A DNA stretch of 34,740 nucleotides from Pseudomonadota bacterium (GTDB lineage: Bacteria > Pseudomonadota > Alphaproteobacteria > Acetobacterales > Acetobacteraceae), in NCBI GenBank assembly GCA_021799015.1, contig JAJZBH010000003.1, positions 1 to 34,740 on the forward strand, given 5' to 3'. Positions within the stretch are counted from its first letter, which is position 1. Every line of letters starts with the position of its first letter. Of the stretch, positions 18,781 through 28,327 are shown in pieces. Made by a program: the position numbers and the translations under genes. The notes beneath the pieces were generated by a model that was not told where the DNA came from, ran no database searches, and saw nothing but the letters and a program-made list of their open reading frames with translations.

Positions 18781-21700
18781 AGTTAGGTATTTCTGGGGCG
18801 ATCACGAGCGCATTTATCCGCTCAAAGCTGACGCCTTTGCTGATCATGGCGTCTTTGCTTGCCGGCTTCCTGGCCCTTGGTTCTATTCCGCGCGAGGACG
18901 ATCCCCAGATCAAGGCGCCGATCGTCGATGTTTCCGTTGTCGCGAACGGCTTGAAGGCCGCGGATGCGGTTGAGTTGGTTACTAAACCTCTGGAGACAAT
19001 TTTAAAATCGATTCCTGACGTCAAACACGTCTATAGCCAGACGCAGGATGATCAGGTGATGGTCAGTGCCGAATTTCATATCGGCACGCGTGAGCAGGAC
19101 GCCGTGCTACAGGTGTCCAATCATATCAACGCCAATATCGCAAGACTGCCGATTGGGATTCCACCACCGATCATTGTCGGACGTGGGATCAACGATGTTG
19201 CGATTGTGGTTGCAACGCTCACCCCAAAGCCTGGGGCAGCGCGGAAATACAATGAAGCCGATCTGTCACGCATTGCACGTAAGGTACAGACGGCGCTCAT
19301 CCGGATTCCGAATATTGGCCTATCCTATATCGTGGGAAATGTTCCGCAGGAAATCCGGGTTGAGCCGGAACCTGCCAAGCTATCTCTGTACGGCGTTACC
19401 TTTCAGCAACTGGTCGCGCGGATCACCGAGGCGAACAAGAGCTTCGATGCGGGAAATATATTTTCAAGTGGCAAGCTAGATGCCGTGGTCGTAGGCCACA
19501 GCCTTGAACCAGGCGCGAACATCGGCCTGCTGCAGCTAACGACACGTCACGGGCGGCCTGTGTACGTCGATGACGTGGCGAAGATCATTACCGGTCCGGC
19601 ACCCACGCAGCACAAGGTTTTCATGGTGGAGCGCTCTACCCGCGGATGGCGGACAGCGCCTGCGGTCACCATCGCCTTCGCCAAACGGCCAGGGTCGAAC
19701 GCGGTCGTCATCGCGCGGACGATTCGTAAAAGGTTGGATGCTCTCCAAGGGAGACTGATACCTGATGACGTTTCCGTTCACATAACCCGTGACGAAGGGC
19801 GAAGCGCAAATGCAAAGGTCAACGAGCTCTTGTTGCATCTTGCGTTGGCCACATTTTCGATCGTTGTTTTAATTGCCTTTGCAATCGGATGGAGAGCAGC
19901 GGCAGTTACCGCTATTGTTATCCCGACCACCGTGTTACTCACGATTTTTGCATCCTGGGTACTAGGATTCTCGATTAATCGTGTAAGTCTTTTTGCCCTG
20001 ATTTTCTCCATCGGCATCCTCGTGGACGATGCGATCGTGGTTGTCGAGAACATCTCGCGTCATTGGGAGATGCACGATGGCCGGGCGCGACTTCAGTCGG
20101 CAGTTGAGGCCGTGGCGGAGGTCGGCAATCCCACCATCATCGCGACGCTGGCCGTGATTGTGGCATTGCTGCCCATGTTGTTCGTCAGCGGCCTGATGGG
20201 ACCGTATATGGCGCCGATACCGATTAATGCGTCTGCGGCAATGGCTTTTTCGTTCTTCGTGGCAACAATTGCTGCGCCCTGGATGATGCTTAAGCTTGCG
20301 CCGGGCCAGAAGGCATTGGGGCCGCATCATGCAGTACGTAACCAGTTGGGAGAGCTTTATTGGCGCATAGCTGAGCCGGTGATCCGCACGCGCCGCCGCG
20401 CGCTGTTTTTCCTTCTCGGTGTCGGCGTTGCGACGCTTGCGGCGCTGTCGCTATTCTATTTTGAGGTTGTTACGGTGAAGTTGCTGCCGTTCGGTAACAA
20501 GCCGCATCTGACTGTGGTGCTTGACCTGCCAGCAGGCGCTTCGTTGGAAGCGACCGAGAGAAACTTGTTCGCACTGGCCCGAAGAGCGGAAAGCGTGCGG
20601 GATGTAAAATCGGTGACGGTTTATGCGGGTACGGCAGGCCCTTTCGATTTCAACGGACTCGTTAGGCATTATTATGCGAGGCAGTCGCCGAACCAGGGGG
20701 AATTGCAGATTCTGTTGAACCCTGACGATCAGCGGCATGAACTAACAAATACGGTTGCGAAGCATCTGCGCGCGGCGATCAGTGCCGTGGCACTGCCGCC
20801 GGGATCCACTCTTCAGATTGTCCAAGAGCCACCGGGACCGCCAGTACTGGCACCGCTCGTTGCCGAGATCTATGCGCCGAACGCGAAACTGCGGCTTGCC
20901 GAGGCGCGGGAAATTGAAAAACTATTTCGCAAGGTGGGTTTCATTGCAGACGTCCATAACTCCTGGGGCTACCGGCGACCGCAGCTGGAGATTGATGTCA
21001 ATCAGAGTGCGTTGAATTTCTACCACGTCCAACAGTCCGACGTGAACCAGACGATCCGTGATCTCGTGGGTGGGGTAGCGGTGGGGTATGCATATCGTGG
21101 GGCAGAGCATCTGCCTATCGACATAGCCGTGGGATTGCCGAACCGCGCGCGAGAGTGGAACGACGACTTGGCGGCAACCCCAATTCCGGCAGCTTCCGTG
21201 CCTGGCGCCAAATCCGTCGTCGAATTGGGTCAAGTCGTCACCGTTCGGCAAACCTTCGGATCCTATTCATTGTATCGCCGTGACGGCCAGGATACTGACA
21301 TGGTTGAGGCCGATCTTGCGGGAAAATTCCAAGCTCCAATCTATGCAATTCTCGCGGTTGATCACCTGATTGCCGAGCATCGCTGGACGAAGGCGCTGCC
21401 AATGCCAAGAATCAGCCTTACGGATCCCCCGTTAACAGAAGCAACGCCGACCGTGCGCTGGGCCGGGGAATGGCGCGTGACGTATGTAACGTTCCGTGAC
21501 ATGGGGGCAGCATTCATCGTGGCACTGCTCGGAATTTATGTTCTCGTCGTCGGCCAGTTCCGCAGCTTCAAGATCCCGCTTGTTATCCTGACTCCCGTGC
21601 CACTGACCTTGATCGGGATCATGCTCGGACATTGGCTGCTCGGGGCGTATTTCACGGCAACGTCAATGATCGGATTTATCGCCCTGGCGGGGATCATCGT

Positions 21701-21977
21701 GCGTAACTCCATCCTCCTAGTAGATTTCATTCGCCACAGGCAGAATGATACAACGCCCCTGCGACGGGTACTGCTGGAAGCCGGAGCGATCCGCATTAAG
21801 CCGATCCTGCTTACGGCCATCGCCGCCATGATCGGGGCCGCGGCAATCCTGCCTGATCCAATTTTTCAGGGACTCGGGGTCTCTCTTCTGTTCGGTCTTG
21901 CGTCGTCAACGGTGCTAACGTTGCTCGTCATCCCGGCCATATACATTGTGCTTCGGGATGATCGTCGGCCGCTCTGA
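18777..21977 (+). CDS. RND efflux transporter permease subunit
   Basis: 1066 aa; SIPREDDPQIKAPIVDVSVVANG, TM4 FSIGILVDDAIVVVENISRHWEM, TM10 GIIVRNSILLVDFIRHR. ATGA overlap with the adaptor. Confidence 0.95.
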   Translation: MKLGISGAITSAFIRSKLTPLLIMASLLAGFLALGSIPREDDPQIKAPIVDVSVVANGLKAADAVELVTKPLETILKSIPDVKHVYSQTQDDQVMVSAEFHIGTREQDAVLQVSNHINANIARLPIGIPPPIIVGRGINDVAIVVATLTPKPGAARKYNEADLSRIARKVQTALIRIPNIGLSYIVGNVPQEIRVEPEPAKLSLYGVTFQQLVARITEANKSFDAGNIFSSGKLDAVVVGHSLEPGANIGLLQLTTRHGRPVYVDDVAKIITGPAPTQHKVFMVERSTRGWRTAPAVTIAFAKRPGSNAVVIARTIRKRLDALQGRLIPDDVSVHITRDEGRSANAKVNELLLHLALATFSIVVLIAFAIGWRAAAVTAIVIPTTVLLTIFASWVLGFSINRVSLFALIFSIGILVDDAIVVVENISRHWEMHDGRARLQSAVEAVAEVGNPTIIATLAVIVALLPMLFVSGLMGPYMAPIPINASAAMAFSFFVATIAAPWMMLKLAPGQKALGPHHAVRNQLGELYWRIAEPVIRTRRRALFFLLGVGVATLAALSLFYFEVVTVKLLPFGNKPHLTVVLDLPAGASLEATERNLFALARRAESVRDVKSVTVYAGTAGPFDFNGLVRHYYARQSPNQGELQILLNPDDQRHELTNTVAKHLRAAISAVALPPGSTLQIVQEPPGPPVLAPLVAEIYAPNAKLRLAEAREIEKLFRKVGFIADVHNSWGYRRPQLEIDVNQSALNFYHVQQSDVNQTIRDLVGGVAVGYAYRGAEHLPIDIAVGLPNRAREWNDDLAATPIPAASVPGAKSVVELGQVVTVRQTFGSYSLYRRDGQDTDMVEADLAGKFQAPIYAILAVDHLIAEHRWTKALPMPRISLTDPPLTEATPTVRWAGEWRVTYVTFRDMGAAFIVALLGIYVLVVGQFRSFKIPLVILTPVPLTLIGIMLGHWLLGAYFTATSMIGFIALAGIIVRNSILLVDFIRHRQNDTTPLRRVLLEAGAIRIKPILLTAIAAMIGAAAILPDPIFQGLGVSLLFGLASSTVLTLLVIPAIYIVLRDDRRPL

Positions 21978-22014
21978 TGCCGCCTTCCCCCACCCCAGGT
22001 ATTATTTTGTCTGG

Positions 22015-22485
22015 TCACAATGTGAACGTGTATTCAGTCTTGATCTCGGAGGCGTTGGGGAGGCCGAGGAGAGTTCGATCAGCCAAGACCCCCTCAGGGA
22101 CCACGAGGCGGACTGCTTGGCAGGCGGCCACTCGCGCGATGCAAACCAGGCCGGCCGCCAAGCTCGCTAGGAATGGGCCGGGATCAAGGATGTCGACCGC
22201 GGTGAACGGATGCGCGGTGAGCAATCGCTTCGCCTCGAAGTCGGGGCCGCAATGGTAGCAGGCCAACCCACTGGGGAAGGTTGCGGTCTTCCGGCGGACG
22301 GTGATGATGCCACGCCGCTCCGGCTTGGCGGCCAAGGTGCGGCGACAGTACTCCTCCCAGCGGCGCTGGTTTGCATGCCGCTGGGTCAGCCTGAGAATCG
22401 CGAAAGTCGGACCAATCTGTTCGTTAGTTAACGCTTCGACCACAAGCCCGGCTTCAGAAGCGACTCTGGATTGATTGATTTTCAT
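22015..22485 (-). CDS. Uncharacterised protein, divergent from the FNR-type regulator
   Basis: 156-aa ORF MKINQSRVASEAGLVVEALTNEQIGPTFAILRL...SGLACYHCGPDFEAKRLLTAHPFTAVDILDPGPFLASLAAGLV... with protein-like composition; no family recognised. Confidence 0.65.
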   Translation of the reverse strand: MKINQSRVASEAGLVVEALTNEQIGPTFAILRLTQRHANQRRWEEYCRRTLAAKPERRGIITVRRKTATFPSGLACYHCGPDFEAKRLLTAHPFTAVDILDPGPFLASLAAGLVCIARVAACQAVRLVVPEGVLADRTLLGLPNASEIKTEYTFTL

Positions 22486-22524
22486 GACTATAGGGCATGA
22501 TCATGCTGCAAAACACTGTTTGCA

Positions 22525-22538
22525 TTGATTCAAGTCAA
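22525..22538. promoter_or_regulatory. Candidate FNR/FixK-type box
   Basis: TTGAT-TCAA-GTCAA, one mismatch from TTGAT-N4-ATCAA, in the divergent intergenic region upstream of the fnr-like gene. Confidence 0.55.
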
Positions 22539-22627
22539 CTTCGAAGGCCTCGCTGCGCTGTTGCGCCCGACTTGACGCGAACTGGCGTCGTGCCTTCACT
22601 CCTTGCCAAATGCTTTTGGCCGCCTGA

Positions 22628-23449
22628 GTGTCTGTTCTAGTGGAGTCTGCTTGGGGAAGGGATCTACAGATGCTGGACCACCGTTATCGGAGTCAACGTG
22701 CGCCAATCAATCTCTCAGAAGCAATAATTCCTGGTCTTTGTGCGGGGTGTGGAGCCCGCCATATTGGCCTTTGCGACGCCCTCTCGGATGAGGATCTGCA
22801 CTTTCTGGCGAGCGTATCCAGACCGCTGACCGTTCAGAAGGGGCAGACCTTTGTTGTTGAAGGTGATGCCGCCCGGTCTTTTTTTAACATCAATTACGGT
22901 GTTGCCAAACTATACAAAGACATGCCGGATGGCCGTAGACAGATCACCGGTTTTGTCAGCGCGGGGGATTTTGTCGGGTTGGCCGCCGACAGTTGCTACG
23001 CGTTCAGCGCCGAAGCAATCCAGGAAGTTCGGATGTGCCGCTTCGATAGGACAGAACTGCGGAATGTGTTTGGTCGGTTTCCGGCGATCGAGCAGCGCTT
23101 GTTCGATTTCGCCTCACATGAACTGGTCGTGGCGCAAGAGCAGATGTTGCTGCTCGGAAGAAAAACCGCGGTCGAGCGCCTCGCGTCTTTTCTTGACGGC
23201 TGGCATCATCGCCTCAGCCACACCGAAGATTCAAATTCGGGACGGGCGCTGCCGATGACCCGTGCGGATCTTGCGGACTACTTAGGCTTGACGATTGAGA
23301 CGGTGTCGCGGGCGTTGTCGTCCCTGCGCAAACTCGGCGTCATATCGGTTGCAGCCGACCACGGTGTGTCCGTGCTGCAGTCGACCCGATTGGCCGAGAT
23401 TGCGCAGGCCGCCGGTTCGAGTTCCGCAAAAATTCAGCCTATGGCCTGA
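22628..23449 (+). CDS. Crp/Fnr-family regulator with FNR-type Fe-S cysteines
   Basis: GLCAGCGARHIGLC (C-X2-C-X7-C) plus a later Cys (ADSCYAFSAEA), cNMP-like domain, HTH MTRADLADYLGLTIETVSRALSSLRKLGVI. Track start is GTG 22628; ATG at 22670 (MLDHRYRSQRAP) is plausible. Confidence 0.9.
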   Translation: MSVLVESAWGRDLQMLDHRYRSQRAPINLSEAIIPGLCAGCGARHIGLCDALSDEDLHFLASVSRPLTVQKGQTFVVEGDAARSFFNINYGVAKLYKDMPDGRRQITGFVSAGDFVGLAADSCYAFSAEAIQEVRMCRFDRTELRNVFGRFPAIEQRLFDFASHELVVAQEQMLLLGRKTAVERLASFLDGWHHRLSHTEDSNSGRALPMTRADLADYLGLTIETVSRALSSLRKLGVISVAADHGVSVLQSTRLAEIAQAAGSSSAKIQPMA

Positions 23450-24593
23450 GAGGCAGTAAGACCGTCGCCACGGCTTGAGCGGCGATCCCTTCGCCCCGGC
23501 CAGTAAAACCAAGCCGCTCGGTCGTGGTAGCCTTGACCGACACACGACAGGGCGGGATCGTCATGAGTTCGCCGAGCCGCGTCCGCATTGCTAAGGCGTA
23601 TGGCCCGATTTTAGGGCGTTCGCAGATGAGCGTAACGTCCGTGTTTACGATTTGTCCGCCTTTCGTGCATACCAGTTCGGCCGCGTGACGGAGAAAGCGA
23701 GCCGAATCTGCGTCCTTCCACGTCATTTCGTTCGGTGGAAAATGGCGGCCGATATCCCCTTCTGCCATAGCGCCATAAATCGCATCGCATAACGCGTGTA
23801 TTCCCACATCGGCGTCCGAATGGCCAACAAGACCGCATTCGAAGGGGATTTCCACGCCACAGAGGATCAAGGGGCGGCCTTTCGCAAGTACGTGAACATC
23901 GAACCCCGTGCCAACATGTGGTAGTCTCGTATCCGAGAAATTTTGTTCCATACGGACAAGGTCCTCCGGGTAGGTGATCTTCACATTTTGTTCCGAACCC
24001 GCGACCAGTGCCACACGATGTCCCGCATTTTCAAGGAGACTCGAGTCGTCTGTGGTAGCTCCACCTTCGGCGTCACGGTGCAAGTCGAGGAGCAGCTGGT
24101 AATGGAATCCTTGCGGCGTTTGGGCGCGGTACAGGTTGTCGCGTGGGACTGTGCCCGTACAGATGCCGTTCTCGCCACGTTTAAGCGTATCGGAGACCGA
24201 CACAGCCGGGATTGCTCCCGCATGCTGCGCAAGGGTGTCGATGATTGCGGGAATGAGACCATGAGGAATGAACGGGCGAGCGGCATCGTGAATCAGGACG
24301 AAATCTGGAGAGAAGGGTTTCAGGGCTTCGAGGCCGGCGCGGACCGAGTCCTGTCGATGTTCCCCTCCCGGAACCGGCCGCAAATGCGGAATCCCGTTGA
24401 GGGCGTCCCCAAGCATCCTGACATCGCCTACCGGTTGAAGCAGATGGGTGTGTTCCGCAAGCTCTTTGGCGGCGTGACGGAGAACGGGTTTCCCCGCAAG
24501 CGGCAGATATTGCTTTGGCTTGGCACCGCCAAAGCGCGAGCCGGTGCCAGCGGCGACAAGGATCACTGCAATTTTGGGCGTTTCTTTCTGCAT
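23439..24593 (-). CDS. ispDF: Bifunctional IspD/IspF (MEP pathway)
   Basis: IspD part VILVAAGTGSRFGGAKPKQYLPLAGKPVLRHA...HDAARPF; IspF part HVGTGFDVHVLAKGRPLILCGVEIPFECGLVGHSDADVGIHALCDAIYGA. Confidence 0.97.
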   Translation of the reverse strand: MQKETPKIAVILVAAGTGSRFGGAKPKQYLPLAGKPVLRHAAKELAEHTHLLQPVGDVRMLGDALNGIPHLRPVPGGEHRQDSVRAGLEALKPFSPDFVLIHDAARPFIPHGLIPAIIDTLAQHAGAIPAVSVSDTLKRGENGICTGTVPRDNLYRAQTPQGFHYQLLLDLHRDAEGGATTDDSSLLENAGHRVALVAGSEQNVKITYPEDLVRMEQNFSDTRLPHVGTGFDVHVLAKGRPLILCGVEIPFECGLVGHSDADVGIHALCDAIYGAMAEGDIGRHFPPNEMTWKDADSARFLRHAAELVCTKGGQIVNTDVTLICERPKIGPYALAMRTRLGELMTIPPCRVSVKATTTERLGFTGRGEGIAAQAVATVLLPLRP

Positions 24594-24656
24594 GCATGCC
24601 GCTTAGGCAAAGGCATCATTGCACGTCAATGGGTTGATCCTGTATCTGCTTAATTC

Positions 24657-25703
24657 ATGAGCATCAGTCAGGTCTACGATCCTTTGATTCATCCGATCAT
24701 TTTGGGTTCAGGCCCTTATCGAGTGACAATTGCGCAGCCCGTGATATTGGCTCCGATGTCCGGCGTCAGCGACATGCCGTTTCGGCGGCTTGCACGCGAA
24801 CTCGGGGCCGGATTAGTCGTTTCCGAGATGATTGCCTCATGGGCCATGGTGCGCGAGAATGCCAAGACATTGCAGATGGCAGAAATTGTTGCCGGACGTG
24901 GCCCGTCATCTTTGCAATTGGCCGGGTGTGATCCGGATGCGATGGCCGAGGCAGCGCGGATCGGCGTAGACCGCGGTGCCGACATCATCGATATCAATTT
25001 CGGCTGCCCAGTAAAGAAGGTGGCCGTGGGCCAAATGGCAGGGTCGGCGCTGATGCGTGATGAGTCCCAGGCTGCCCGTATTCTCCAGAAGACAGCCCAA
25101 GCAGTTCGGGTGCCGGTAACACTGAAGATGCGCATGGGCTGGGATCACCAGACATTAAATGCGCCGCGCCTTGCACGGATCGCAGAACAAAGTGGCATTG
25201 CGATGGTCACGGTGCATGGCCGTACACGCCAGCAGTTCTACCAGGGCACTGCAGACTGGGATTTTGTGGCGGCCGTGAAGGATTCAGTATCGATTCCTGT
25301 CATCGTTAATGGCGATATACGTTCCGAAGCACAGGCGGCAGAGGCCCTCCGCCGCTCACATGCTGATGGCGTGATGATTGGCCGTGGTGCTTACGGCCGA
25401 CCTTGGTTTCTTGGTCAGGTGGCCGCCTTTCTTTCCTCCGGACGGCACATTCCCCCTCCATCTCTCATGGAACAGCGAGGGATCATGATAGATCACTATC
25501 GGGCCATACGGGCCCATTACGGCGAGGCTGCCGGTATCCGGATCGCGAGAAAGCATCTGTCGTGGTATGTGCGCGGACTGCCAGGTGCTGCGGAGTTTCG
25601 AGCGTCTGTCAATCAGCTAGACGACGGTGGAACGGTTGAGACGCTCATCGATGCTTTCTATGACCGCGCATGGGGTGGGCCTTTGCTTTGTGAAGCCGCA
25701 TGA
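24657..25703 (+). CDS. dusB: tRNA-dihydrouridine synthase (NifR3/DusB type)
   Basis: VILAPMSGVSDMPFRRLARELGAGLVVSEMI...DINFGCPVKKV...VTVHGRTRQQFYQGTADW...GDI....DGVMIGRGAYGRPW. Confidence 0.95.
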   Translation: MSISQVYDPLIHPIILGSGPYRVTIAQPVILAPMSGVSDMPFRRLARELGAGLVVSEMIASWAMVRENAKTLQMAEIVAGRGPSSLQLAGCDPDAMAEAARIGVDRGADIIDINFGCPVKKVAVGQMAGSALMRDESQAARILQKTAQAVRVPVTLKMRMGWDHQTLNAPRLARIAEQSGIAMVTVHGRTRQQFYQGTADWDFVAAVKDSVSIPVIVNGDIRSEAQAAEALRRSHADGVMIGRGAYGRPWFLGQVAAFLSSGRHIPPPSLMEQRGIMIDHYRAIRAHYGEAAGIRIARKHLSWYVRGLPGAAEFRASVNQLDDGGTVETLIDAFYDRAWGGPLLCEAA

Positions 25704-26869
25704 GTGGATTGCGCAGTGCTTGGCGCCGGCGGCTGAGGTCGGGCAGCCACCCCGTTGCCGGATCAGATCCGATCGCTGTGCCAGCGACCCCTGATCAACT
25801 GTTCGATGTGTTTCCAAATCCGGTTTTTGAGCTGGATCCGCTGAACCGAGTGCTTACAGCGAATTATGCCGCCGAAGAATTGTTGGGCATGTCCGTATCC
25901 CGGCTGATCGGTCAGCCTCTGCATGAAATCATGCCGGCTGACCTGCCGGTCTTTCTGGCGCTTGATCGGGCGCGGGAGCAAAATACAACGGTTGCCGAAC
26001 ATGACTTGGTGTTGGAAGGCCCTCGCTTGCCTCGGCGATTGGTCGCGTTGCAAGCAGCGACCATAGGAGATCGGCCGGGGCATCTTGTCGTTACGGTGCA
26101 GGACAGTTCGGCGGCGAAGGCGATGGATCAGCAGCTGTCCGCGCGCAGCGTGGCCCGCAGCATTACTGGGATGGCGGCCGTGCTGGCTCATGAGGTGAAA
26201 AATCCACTGTCGGGGATTCGCGGTGCGGCGCAGTTACTCGAAAGTTCGGCGCAGGGCGAGGATCTGCAACTGACTCAGCTGATTTGTGAAGAGGTTGATC
26301 GTATCCGGGATCTCGTCGAGAGAATGGAGATGTTTGGAGAGAAGCCGATCGAACATCGCCCTGTGAATATCCACCGCGTGTTGGAGCATGTGCGAAGATT
26401 GGCGCAATCGGGGTTCGCCGCGCGAATCCGGTTCGTGGAGCAGTACGACCCGTCGCTTCCGCCTGTGCTAGGCCATCGCGATCAACTGGTACAGGTGCTT
26501 CTGAACCTGGTGAAAAATGCTGCGGAGGCGATTGCGGAAACAGAAAGGCCTGACGGCGAGATCGTGTTAATGACCGGGTTCCAACATGGGGTGAGGCTGA
26601 CAACAGCGCTGGCACGCGCACATCGGAACTTGCCAGTATTTATTGCTGTTCGTGACAATGGGCCTGGGATTCCCGAGGATATCAAACGGCATCTTTTCGA
26701 GCCGTTTGTCGGTACAAAGGCATCAGGAAGTGGCCTCGGCCTTGCACTGGTTGCCAAGATTGTCGCTGATCACGGTGGCCTGATCCAAGCCGATAGCTAT
26801 CCTGGACGAACCGAGTTTCGGATTCATTTACCAGTTTTCGAAGACGTGGCTGAAGGAATGCGGGTATGA
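25700..26869 (+). CDS. ntrB: Nitrogen regulation sensor kinase NtrB
   Basis: PAS region, [21 protein letters not shown]-box, [43 protein letters not shown]. Overlaps dusB. Confidence 0.95.
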   Translation: MSGLRSAWRRRLRSGSHPVAGSDPIAVPATPDQLFDVFPNPVFELDPLNRVLTANYAAEELLGMSVSRLIGQPLHEIMPADLPVFLALDRAREQNTTVAEHDLVLEGPRLPRRLVALQAATIGDRPGHLVVTVQDSSAAKAMDQQLSARSVARSITGMAAVLAHEVKNPLSGIRGAAQLLESSAQGEDLQLTQLICEEVDRIRDLVERMEMFGEKPIEHRPVNIHRVLEHVRRLAQSGFAARIRFVEQYDPSLPPVLGHRDQLVQVLLNLVKNAAEAIAETERPDGEIVLMTGFQHGVRLTTALARAHRNLPVFIAVRDNGPGIPEDIKRHLFEPFVGTKASGSGLGLALVAKIVADHGGLIQADSYPGRTEFRIHLPVFEDVAEGMRV

Positions 26870-28326
26870 ATCCACTGCCTACTATCTTGATTGCGGATGA
26901 CGATCGATCGATCCGAACAGTATTGACCCAGGCACTTGGCCGCGCCGGGTACCAGGTGCGAACGACTGCCGCTGCTTCCACCCTTTGGCGCTGGGTTGAG
27001 GATGGCGAGGGGGATCTGGTCATCACCGACGTCGTGATGCCGGACGAGAGCGGTCTTGATCTCGTCCCACGCATTAAACGGTTACGGCCAGAACTGCCTG
27101 TGCTCGTGATGAGTGCGCAGTCAACGATCCTGACAGCGGTGCAATCCACCCAAAGAGGTGCCTTCGAATATTTACCGAAGCCATTCGATCTCAATGAGCT
27201 GCTCGGTATTGTTGACCGGGCGCTTAAGCAGGGTGTCGCTCGACCGTCTCCAGCGAGCGCGACCGACGAAACCGAAGATCTTCCGCTGATTGGTCGTGCT
27301 CCGGCCATGCAGGAAATCTACCGAGTGATCGCCCGGCTGACCACGGCGGACCTGACGGTGATGATCACCGGCGAATCAGGTACGGGAAAGGAGCTTGTTG
27401 CGCGAGCATTGCATGACTACGGGAGGAGGCGACAGGGACCGTTCGTGGCCATAAATATGGCAGCGATTCCGCGGGAATTAATCGAAAGCGAATTGTTCGG
27501 GCACGAGAGAGGGGCATTCACTGGGGCAACCAACCGCCATATCGGCCGTTTCGAGCAGGCCGCCGGCGGAACGCTGTTTCTCGACGAGATCGGTGACATG
27601 CCGCCGGAGGCTCAAACACGGCTGTTGCGAGTCCTGCAGGAGGGAGAGTTTACCACGGTCGGCGGGCGCCAACCGATCCGCGCGAATGCGCGTATCGTGG
27701 CCGCAACCCATCGCGACCTGCGGTTGCTCATTCGTTCCGGCCAGTTTCGTGAGGATCTGTTTTATCGGCTGAACGTGGTGCCGATCCGCCTGCCCCCCTT
27801 GCGTGAGCGGCAAGGTGATATTCCGTTGCTTGCCCAGCATTTTCTGGCTCGCGCCCATGGCGAAGGACTGCCGGCGAAAGTACTTGCGCCGGAGGCATTA
27901 GCTAAGCTGACGGCATACCGTTGGCCCGGGAACATCCGTGAACTCGAAAATCTGATGCGGCGTCTTGCGGCCCTGATTCCGCAGCCCGAAATCTCGGCGG
28001 AGATCATCGACCAAGCGCTGGCGGAGATCGCGCCTGTCTCGGAGTTGCGCCAGGGCCCGGCGAGGGAGGACAGCGATACTCAGTCGATTGAGCGGATCAT
28101 CGAGCAGCATATCGGCCAGATAATGGCCGAGCTTCGCGTTACGGGTGAGGAGGGAACCCTTTACGAGCATGTTCTTGCTGCGTTCGAGGCGCCGCTAATT
28201 CGCATGGTTCTGGCCGAAACCCGTGGAAATCAGATTCGAGCCGCATCTTTGCTCGGTCTCAATCGTAACACGTTGCGCAAGAAGATCCGCTTCCATCAGG
28301 TCGGCGTGACCCGCCGCGTTGGGTGA
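26866..28326 (+). CDS. ntrC: Nitrogen regulation response regulator NtrC
   Basis: Receiver [14 protein letters not shown]...; AAA+ [34 protein letters not shown], Fis-type HTH at the C-terminus. Confidence 0.97.
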   Translation: MNPLPTILIADDDRSIRTVLTQALGRAGYQVRTTAAASTLWRWVEDGEGDLVITDVVMPDESGLDLVPRIKRLRPELPVLVMSAQSTILTAVQSTQRGAFEYLPKPFDLNELLGIVDRALKQGVARPSPASATDETEDLPLIGRAPAMQEIYRVIARLTTADLTVMITGESGTGKELVARALHDYGRRRQGPFVAINMAAIPRELIESELFGHERGAFTGATNRHIGRFEQAAGGTLFLDEIGDMPPEAQTRLLRVLQEGEFTTVGGRQPIRANARIVAATHRDLRLLIRSGQFREDLFYRLNVVPIRLPPLRERQGDIPLLAQHFLARAHGEGLPAKVLAPEALAKLTAYRWPGNIRELENLMRRLAALIPQPEISAEIIDQALAEIAPVSELRQGPAREDSDTQSIERIIEQHIGQIMAELRVTGEEGTLYEHVLAAFEAPLIRMVLAETRGNQIRAASLLGLNRNTLRKKIRFHQVGVTRRVG

Positions 28327-28327
28327 T

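Noticed and set aside
20848-20864. TGGCAC...TTGC resembling a sigma54 promoter
   Set aside because: Spacing is one base too long and it lies inside RND coding sequence.
22014-22027. TCACA-A-TGTGA palindrome at the stop of the 156-aa ORF
   Set aside because: Short odd palindrome, not the TGTGA-N6-TCACA CRP arrangement, and at a 3' end; chance likely.
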